Positions 56,435 through 64,000 of a DNA stretch of 64,000 nucleotides are shown piece by piece. Origin of the DNA: Helianthus annuus (Eukaryota; Streptophyta; Magnoliopsida; Asterales; Asteraceae). The position numbers and the translations under genes are program-made. The DNA lies in assembly GCF_002127325.2 (NCBI RefSeq), contig NC_035435.2, positions 10,994,289 to 11,058,288 on the forward strand. The letters are read 5' to 3'. Positions within the stretch are counted from its first letter, which is position 1. Every line of letters begins with the position of its first letter. The notes under the pieces are model-generated. The model did no database searches. It had not been told where the DNA came from and worked only from the letters and a program-made list of their open reading frames with translations.

Positions 56435-59400
56435 TGTCACACCCTGACTTTTGCGGAAGCGTGATTATTGGTGTGACTTCTTAATACCATTGCATATGAT
56501 CATAACAACACTATATGATAAAACCAGTAGATGTACATCCATTAATTTAAGTTTAAAAGTAGTACAACATAATTGTCTGAAATGACGAGACCAATTTCAA
56601 GTTACAAACCATAACATGTTTTAAGGAGTTCAAAAAGACTCAACAAAAGATTTTAAAACAACCCCGAGTTTAGGACCACGTATCCCGTCCAGGATTAAGA
56701 TACGCCTCCTAAACCCTAATGACTTGGATGACATCTTTATTCACAACGCAGCTTAAAAACTCCAACGCCGCCAGATCCATTTACTAATTCCCTGAAATAC
56801 ATGTAGCTTGAAAAATCAACAAAAGTTGAGCGAGTTCATGTGTAAGTAAGTACGTATAAACCTTTATAAAAATGTCTGTATGTATGAAAATCCCTGGTAT
56901 GTAGCAATAAGGAAAAACCATCATTGGGTTGCAAAGCCAATGATAAGTGTGAAGTGATGCAGGAAGACTCAACCCTAGCGGATTTGTGCGTCGGGCACTT
57001 AGTCAACTCATGGTCCACTCAGCGGACTCAGGAGTGGGGCTCGCTACACCCAAATAGATCTATCACTAATGTCCCTCAGTCCTACAACGAGGATTAATGG
57101 CCTTAAGTGTCATGCCCACCACTCACATGTTCGCGTAATAAAAACCCTCCTTAAGCTAACCATACCATGTAAATAAATGTCTGTAAATGTCTGTAACATG
57201 TATTTCACCCCCGAGGTGTAAAACTGAAAATAGTTAAGAGAAAAGGGGGGACGTGAACTCACTGTATTGCGTCTTCGGTACTCGTAACCCAAATCTCTTC
57301 AGCAAACACGACTACCTACAATGGTCTAACGTCTATTAGACGAACGGGTCGTGCCTTGTCTTAGTATTTATGTCTTTGAGTTACGTTTCTTACATTATTT
57401 TGAGTGATAATTATTTGTCAAAATAATTTGTATTTCAACTTAATCATATGTCGTGTTGGAATATTTGTTCGTTCCATATTCTAGTATCAATACTTCTAAA
57501 GTATCTTATATACGCGTTTCCTTCCCAAGGATGGGATGCCGGAAATATATATTTAATCATATTCATGTATGAAACCAACCTCCGATACTTTGTATTTTGT
57601 GATAAATATTATGACGAGTTTTATTTTTGAAAACAAAATCTAAAGTATACTAGTAAACACCCGTCTTAAAAATATTTATTAAGTGTTTGGATTTTCGGAA
57701 AATTTCGTCATAGTCTCCTTTGTAAACGGAGGTGTCCATGCTTAATTAGCATATCATTTTCTTTTACACATATCCCGTAATTCATTATCAATAATCAAAC
57801 CGACATATCGACAAACAAAACATTACATACTTTATTTCAGCTTCAGTACTCAAAACTAGACTGTTTTCGAGGATTTTTATAAAATAGTTAACCTTTTCTA
57901 AAAATTACCAAATTTCTACAGAGTGTCAAATATGTTCCAAAGTTTATTGTGTAAAAATATCAAAGTCCAATTCGTTACCCATATTTTATAGAAAATCATT
58001 TTCTCGACTGCAATCCGATTTGTTACCTTCTGATTTCAGTTTACGGAAATATTCACTAAAAATTAACCGTAAGTCCGTTTGACGAAATTCCAGTTGGAGG
58101 GTCGTCCTGACAATGGTTTCTATCTACTGTAAAAATTTCATGAGTTGATTTTACTCAGGTTTCAAGTTATGACTTCGAAAACAACACACTTTTTCTGCAG
58201 TAAAAATGCAGCTTGAGCTGCTGTCCAAAGATAGTCTTTTAAAAATAGTAAACGGTCTCGAAAAATTACGATTCCAGTGCCATTTGTTTAGTTATTCCAA
58301 AATACTCATTTTAGGCTTCAGAAAATCCGTTTTTCGATTTAAAATGATACTATTACAGCTTGTTGAAGTTGGCTGGAAATCCAACTCAGCAAGCTGTTTA
58401 CATTGTAGAAGTGACTAAAAGTGCATAAACGAAGATCTTAACCATGGTTTATTGATGAACAATTGTTAAAACTTCAATCATGCTTTAAGCAACCCTAAAC
58501 CATTCAGATTTCAACCTCACACAACCTTTTTATATGTGGTTTTTAAGCAGAAACTTAAGTTCATATTTTAGTGTTTAAGCTTTTGTGTGTGATGAACATT
58601 CAACAAATCGTAACAAGAATCAAGGTGGAACAAGAGTATGAAGGGACTTACTACTAGCACAAGGCTAGGGTAGTAATCTTAGGATGAGATGATGGTGAAA
58701 AGTTGGTGACAAAGCTTGAATCAAACTTCCTTGAACACCTTCAATCTTGCACTTCTATGGATGAACTTCACACTTGAAAGAGAGCTTGTTGGAGAAGAAA
58801 ATGGAGGATGGTGAAGTGTGGTGGTGGTGAATTCGGTTATGGGCAGCCAAGAGGGAGGGAGAGAGAATGATAAAATGGTGGAGTGAACTTGTAGAGAAGA
58901 TGAAATGATGAGATGAATCTTATTGCCCAAGCTAGTGTTATCATGGATATTTCTTGGCAAGATCAACACATGAGGAGGTCCAATGACATTAAAAAGGAAT
59001 ATTTCATTGAGATTTAGTGATGATGATGGTGGGTCCCATAAGTGGGCCGAAATTTGTGAGGGGCGGGGGGGGGGGGGGGGGGGTAAAATGTAAAATTTTT
59101 ATTATAAATAGGTGATTATTTAGAAGGTTAAGGGTATTTACAAGTATAGTGGGTGTATGTCATGTTTACATGGTGCATGGGGATTTTTGTGACCATAATT
59201 TATTTAAAATGATAAAATAATATTTCTAACAATATTTTCATGTCTCGGGTAATGTCTGGTTGTTCGGTTTCGCATCGTTCTGTTAAAGCGTTTAATTGTC
59301 CCGTAAAGCGTCTTTTGTGCATCTTTTTGTAACGAAATTAGTTCCAACACTTAGGAAAGTGTCCAGGACCATTTAGTCAATACTCCGTATAATATGAGTG

Positions 59401-59829
59401 TGTTAAAAGCTGAATTGTTACTAAAAATACGGAATTCTGTAATTAAATTGCGTTTTAGGCACTTTCCGGCACTCGAACTATCACCTAGTGACATAGTCTT
59501 ATGGTCCTCACTTCCCTACACTCCATACTGGTGTAGTGTTTTATCCCTGGCCCATACTGGCCTAAAAATAGTATCTGTCTAAGTGCTGGCATTGTCAGCA
59601 TGTGTCTGAGTTATTCGCTCGCTGTACTAACTGTGCTTTGTGCATCAGGTTTGTCACTAAGAGTCTGTATGCAATGAATAGAGTGACTGTATGTAAAGAA
59701 TGCACATGTATGTATATAACATAAATCAGTAAGCAGTTTAAAGCGTCAGATGTAATCAAGCACAGTCATTAAGCACATAATTAGGGTTAATTAATTTGTA
59801 CAGTACCTGTAATTATGAGGGTTGTCACA
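56435..59829 (-). repeat. 3' LTR of gypsy element 3
   Basis: 3,395 bp; the minus strand reads TGTGACAACCCTC to GGGTGTGACA. A 19-base G run (59065-59083) lies within it on the plus strand. Several short frames, including an 82-codon minus frame at 58969-58721, lie in the part expected to be transcribed and have no domain. Confidence 0.82.
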
Positions 59830-59845
59830 TTCTCCCCCCGTTAAG
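59830..59845 (-). other. Polypurine tract of gypsy element 3
   Basis: The minus strand reads CTTAACGGGGGGAGAA, after GAGGACGAAATTTT, the standard closing motif of Tekay/Del-type internal regions. Confidence 0.85.
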
Positions 59846-61925
59846 AAAATTTCGTCCTCAAAATTTGTACTACCTTAACTCCTTAGGGTTTCATTATGCA
59901 TGTATGTATATGAATAGTACCGAGGTAGATAATCACCAAACCGAATCAAACCCTATTCACATCAAGTGAGTCCAAGAATATATAACAACACGAATCCAAT
60001 GGTTAAAAGGTATGTGCTTTTAGCATTTAATGTCAAAGGCATAAGTCGTATTGACGTGTAGTCTAGTGTAATCCAGTTACAGGGGTTCCACAAAAGAGGA
60101 GTCTTGTCCATTAGGATACTTAGATAGTCGGTCACAATTTTTGCCAACGAGTTTTCGCAACCGTAGCATCCGCTATATGAACTCAAAATCAATAACTCAA
60201 AAGTAGTAGCAAAGTGATCTGTAAATCTCCCGACTAAATGAACGAAAAGGTTTAGTGTGTTGGCACTCTTAAGTTTCGAAGGTACACCGAATGGAATACA
60301 AGCGAATTTTGGTGTATCACGGTTTTGATTCGTAGTTGCATCAGAAATGTTTAAATGATAAGTCAACAAAAGTATATGCAGTTTTGGTGAAACAGTTGAC
60401 CATGATTAGCACAAGATAATGACACCACAGGGTGTCGTAATGACGAGATTCAACAATGGTGGTGACTAAACAAGTTTACCGTGCCTGAAATTAAATGAAA
60501 GTGTACAAAGACAACCCGAAGGTTTGATTTACACAATGTCGTAAAGTTTCCAGTTGAACAAAGAATATCAAAGAGCCACTGTTTTTGATCGAAGGTGAAA
60601 AAGTATTAAATACCGCAAGGTATTCGATTAGTCAATGAAAGAATCGTTAAGAGGTACATTGTGCTATGGAATGAATCTATGTACCATTGCCTTGACACAC
60701 AACTGTGTTGAGACTGCTTTAATTGTGATAAACTAGACGGATTTAGAGCAAGTAAATAATTTAAATCCGTATATGAAGTGAGTAACCCAATTAGCACAAG
60801 CTTCAATTCTTTGAAAATATCACCTCAAGGGGTCGAAGTCAATCAAACGATTTAGTGGAGTCGTAGACCAACCGAATCTACTACGACTCGTAATGAAAGA
60901 ATCTTTGTAAAAATGTTTGAATATGATGCTCCCAATACATCATATGACGTCTTAATTCAAACGTGTGAAATGGATAAGTTCAAACAATTGAACTTAGTTT
61001 CAGTGTAACTCGCCAATAAATATCAACAAAAGAAATCTCAGCATGGTTACAAAAATAAACCATGAATGTATCTTGAAACAAAAGAAGTTTTCGAGAAAGT
61101 GTGTTGACTTTATAGCAAAGAGTCAACCGTTACAATAATGTAGGCCATTCGAATCACAAAACAGTAGTTAGATTTAGCAACATAATATTCGAATTTCAAT
61201 GAAGCGCTTGAAATGAAACCGCACGCGTAGCAAAAGGTGCATGCGTAATATGCGAGTTTTCAAGTAATGACACAATGAGTGTTTGCTAAAATGGAGAAAC
61301 GACCAGATATTCGAAGCAAAAGAGTGTTCGCTCTCAGCGAAGAAAATCAACGTGATGCAACTACTTTAAGGGGAGTAGAGATGCAAACATCTACTCGGCT
61401 AGGAGCAAAAGTGAAGATTTTAACGAAAGAATTCCAGGTACTTTCTGTTTTGCTAACTGAAATGGCATATATGACAGGTTAATGTGTTAGATTGGGTTAA
61501 CAGATATGTGTCTAATTAACAACCTTTACAAGTTTGGACCTGGGTTTCTAAGGGTCCTAAGAATATGTTTTCTAGACCCTCAAGGTTTCGTATTCTATGT
61601 AACTCGGTTTTGTGCATTGGGTAGGAAACACCATCTTGTGTGCGTCTAAAACAAGTTATCGTCCCACGATTTCCCCGGTATACTATCTTCCTGAATTTAT
61701 CGCTAACGACACTCGATCGTCGATCAATCGTGCAATAGTAGTCGGATCCTCACAGTTAGTTAAATAAGAAATTCGTAAATTCTCAGCAAGAGTTACTGAC
61801 TCTTGTGGATTAGCTCGTTCGGATCTTGATAGTTGATGCCTATTTGAAAATTACGTCCTCCTTCTTGGCGAGCAGAATTTGGGTTACCCAACATGGAATT
61901 TTTGGTCTGTTATCTTCCTGCTTTA
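59846..61925 (-). other. Decayed internal region of gypsy element 3
   Basis: About 2.1 kb where RT, RNase H and integrase should be. I see only short frames (for example 135 codons at 60369-59962) without recognisable motifs. This is either extreme decay or replacement by foreign sequence. Confidence 0.5.
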
Positions 61926-62470
61926 TCAGCGTCTGAGGTTGCACTGCCAATTCTTGCATCTCCGAAGGTGTAAGTCGCTAAAGGTGCATCGACTACAGGC
62001 GCGACGCCTGGAATCATATCGATGCGAAGATTCGTCTTGTCGTTGAGGGGATAATTCTGGCAAGTCTTCAGGGTAGACTTCAGGATATTTCCTTATCACA
62101 GGAATATCGTCGAGTTTTGGTTCTTCGGCTCCCTTGTCCCCGACATGAGCCAAGAAAACAACACATCCTTTACTCAATAACTTTTGGGCCTCCCCGCAAT
62201 TAGTAATTTGTAGGGGCGTATCCTGCTTCATGAGCCACGGTCGTTTCTTCGTTTGCCATTGTGATGCGGTTATCAATATCCGCTCGAACACTCGGCAGTT
62301 GATCCATTCCAATTACCTTGTTGAAGCTTTCCAACTCAACTGGCAGTAGATCATGCATAAATTCACGCTCTCCGGGTTCTATCTTGGCGTTTCTAGTCAC
62401 TGCGTTGGCTTCCACTAGCTGCACCTAGCTAGTCCCATCGAGTGCAAGTTATCTGACTTACGTGCTACTA
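61926..62470 (-). pseudogene. Protease end and RT start of gypsy element 3
   Basis: Two overlapping frames (62424-62200 and 62312-61926) carry VIGMDQL, a damaged form of the GMDWL protease end, and then DIPVIRKYPEVYPEDLPEL, the usual start of RT in this group. The catalytic RT part is missing. Confidence 0.75.
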
Positions 62471-62472
62471 TA

Positions 62473-63700
62473 TCAAGTACACTCTCGAACTCTAGAGATG
62501 CGAAACCGAAAATTTACAACAGTATTTGGCAACACAGATGCATAACGTTGAGTGATATGGGACGTACCGATCTTCACGCTTGAGTTTCTGGCGTGCCACC
62601 CTAGCTCCGGTGTTGAGCTTTCATTCTTGTGCCTGATTCTTCTTAGGGCAGTATCTTCTGAAATGCTTCTTGCTCCCACAGTTAAGACAACCTTGAGCAC
62701 GTTTTTGTCTGTCACTTGTCCTGCCTGGATAATCGTCACTTTCGTTGCTCCCTCCGTGATTCTTGCTTCCATCTTGGCCTCCATTCCTACTTTCAGTAAC
62801 TTGCCTACAAGTTTCCTTAGGATGCCCTCTCTTGCCACAGTTATCACATTTCCCATATTTACATCGCCCGACATGATAGCGTAGACAATTGTCGCACTTA
62901 GGGAGAATACCCATGTAGTCCTTTCCCTTTTTGGCCTTTTTCTTGTTACTTGCCTGAGTAATCTTCTTGAAATTTGTGATCTTTCCCTTATTATCCCCAG
63001 ATGACTCAATAGGAGTCTCCTTTTTCTCGTCCGTAGTGGAAAATTTTCCTAGTCTAATCGCTTCTTCAGTGAGCGCCACGCTTGTGTTGATAGCCTCGGT
63101 GATCGTTGAAGGTTTAGATGTTGTTACCAGGCTTAGAATCTGAGGTGCCAATCCCCCTATGAAACGTTCAATCTTCCTAGGTTCCGGTTCCACCAAACGC
63201 GAAGCAACTTGTGATAATTCCCCAAATCTCTGCACATATTCGGCTATCTTTGGACCTTCCATTTTCAAGTTCCACAATTCCGTCTCCAACTTCTGGACTT
63301 CTGCCCTCGAGCAATATCTTTTTCGCATTATTTCTTTCAGTTCGTCCCACGTTAAAGTGTTCACAGCAGTCTCGCCCATTGTCTGAACCTGGAGGTTCCA
63401 CCATGACAGAGCCCCATCTACAAATAACCCAGCTATGTACGTGACCTGGTGCCCTGGGGTACATTTGCTCAATCTTAAGACAGAATCCGTCTTCTCAAAC
63501 CAGCGTACGAAGGCTAAGGCACCACCAGTGCCGTCAAATTCCCGAGGTTTGTGGTCTAAGAACTGCTTGTAGGTGCAGCCTTCGCTGTGTTCAGAGCGAA
63601 GGGCCTCGAGCTATGCAATGGCCTGTGAGATGCGCACTTGTAGTTCTGCCGCTGTTGTTGGCGGAAGGTTGTTGGCATTGACGTTCCCTTGTGCCGACAT
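62473..63700 (-). pseudogene. gag of gypsy element 3
   Basis: ATG at 63698-63700 opens the frame (MSAQGNVNANNLPP). A TAG at codon 30 (63611-63613) interrupts it. The capsid follows with GALSWWNLQVQTMGE, WDELKEIMRKRYC and EYVQRFGELSQVA. Next come a Lys-rich linker and zinc knuckles CDNCLRYHVGRC, CDNCGKRGHPKETC and CLNCGSKKHFRRYC. The frame ends near 62,621 and, after a shift, a protease trace continues (QRYASVL) without its DTG/DSG active site. Plus-strand frames opposite are shadows. Confidence 0.88.
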
Positions 63701-64000
63701 CTTCTCAGAAGAAGATTAGTTAAGTCAGGTTATATTTGTTCAGGGGACGCGTTTAGTTGTTTAGTGGTCATATGTACATACACACAATAGGTTTACTAAC
63801 CAATCAAGCAATAGCATAATCATAGCATAACCAAGCAATTTGGTAATTATGTTTAACGAGAGCATAGCAAGTAAGCACGTAGCGTTAAAATTATAGCACA
63901 CACATATAGATCAATAACGTGCTTAATGAAGACATAGCGTCTGAGCTTTCGCTGGTCATTGGCCACAACGTATTGTCGCATGTTTTATGATAATTGGGCT
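63701..64000 (-). other. Leader of gypsy element 3
   Basis: Non-coding sequence upstream of gag on the minus strand. The PBS and 5' LTR are expected further right. Words with GCATAGC and TTAAGCAC recur but I see no clear unit. Confidence 0.55.

Larger units (their letters stand above)
56435..64000 (-). mobile_element. Long-LTR Ty3/gypsy element 3, right part outside window
   Basis: Minus strand. The 3' LTR (56435-59829), PPT, decayed pol, gag and leader are present; the 5' LTR should follow beyond 64,000. gag and the protease-RT start are of the Tekay/Del kind (EDLPELSPQRQ near 62,030). RT, RNase H and integrase are not recognisable between 59,846 and 61,925, so it is non-autonomous. The left target copy would be CAGTA (56430-56434). 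Confidence 0.85.

Noticed and set aside
62552..63444. Plus-strand frames opposite gag of element 3
   Set aside because: Shadows of the minus-strand gag, which has clear capsid and zinc-knuckle motifs.

Overview
This is a stretch of plant nuclear DNA made almost entirely of nested retrotransposons, with one clear host gene. The evidence for a plant is four tRNA-iMet-type primer binding sites or matching LTR architectures, Ty1/copia and Ty3/gypsy proteins of plant type, Tourist- and hAT-type MITEs, and a two-exon CYP706-like cytochrome P450. The style of the repeats (very long Tekay/Del-like LTRs, palindromic CACGG..CCGTG motifs, a Sirevirus-like copia) makes me suspect Asteraceae, but that is inference.

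Layout. 1-1.26 kb: 3' part of an RTE/LINE reverse transcriptase (minus strand), next to an exon-like fragment at 1.5-1.8 kb. 1.8-4.0 kb: gene-poor. 4.17-35.58 kb: one Ty1/copia element (minus strand, about 9.2 kb when its guests are subtracted) bounded by LTRs and a 5-bp AAAGG target duplication. Two Ty3/gypsy elements sit inside it. The first is at 5.53-14.58 kb, plus strand, with 1,438-bp LTRs, target duplication AATCA, a nearly complete but broken gag-pol and two extra ORFs between PBS and gag. The second is at 15.22-28.38 kb, plus strand, with LTRs of about 4.16 kb, target duplication TTATG and an internal region so decayed that it must have been moved in trans. LTR divergence counted by hand (about 4% copia, about 1.4% and about 1% for the guests) agrees with this order.

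35.58-39.27 kb: a tandem array into whose left end the copia element jumped; intact copies of the target site survive at 36.68 and 38.35 kb. 40.0-40.4 kb: a Tourist-like MITE. 40.5-42.9 kb: the P450 gene (minus strand, 518 codons, one intron). Its intron carries a solo copia-type LTR with a perfect GAATA duplication. 43.1-50.1 kb: a non-coding repeat family in three copies, a hAT-type MITE with an 8-bp duplication and an uninterrupted sister copy next to it, a 23-bp perfect hairpin, and a foldback/Mutator-like element with TIRs of about 185 bp. 50.1-56.4 kb: LTR-like and degenerate Ty3/gypsy sequence carrying two families of short palindromes. 56.4-64.0 kb: the 3' LTR and part of the internal region of a third long-LTR Ty3/gypsy element (minus strand) that runs off the right edge.

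Only the P450 looks like a functional host gene. Apart from it the window records repeated insertion, trans-mobilisation and local duplication. I saw no CRISPR array, rRNA or convincing tRNA gene. The observations most likely to be new are the extra ORFs of the first gypsy element, the capsid-less long-LTR derivative, the oversized copia gag with its TCCGAAATG leader repeats, and the palindrome families inside LTRs.
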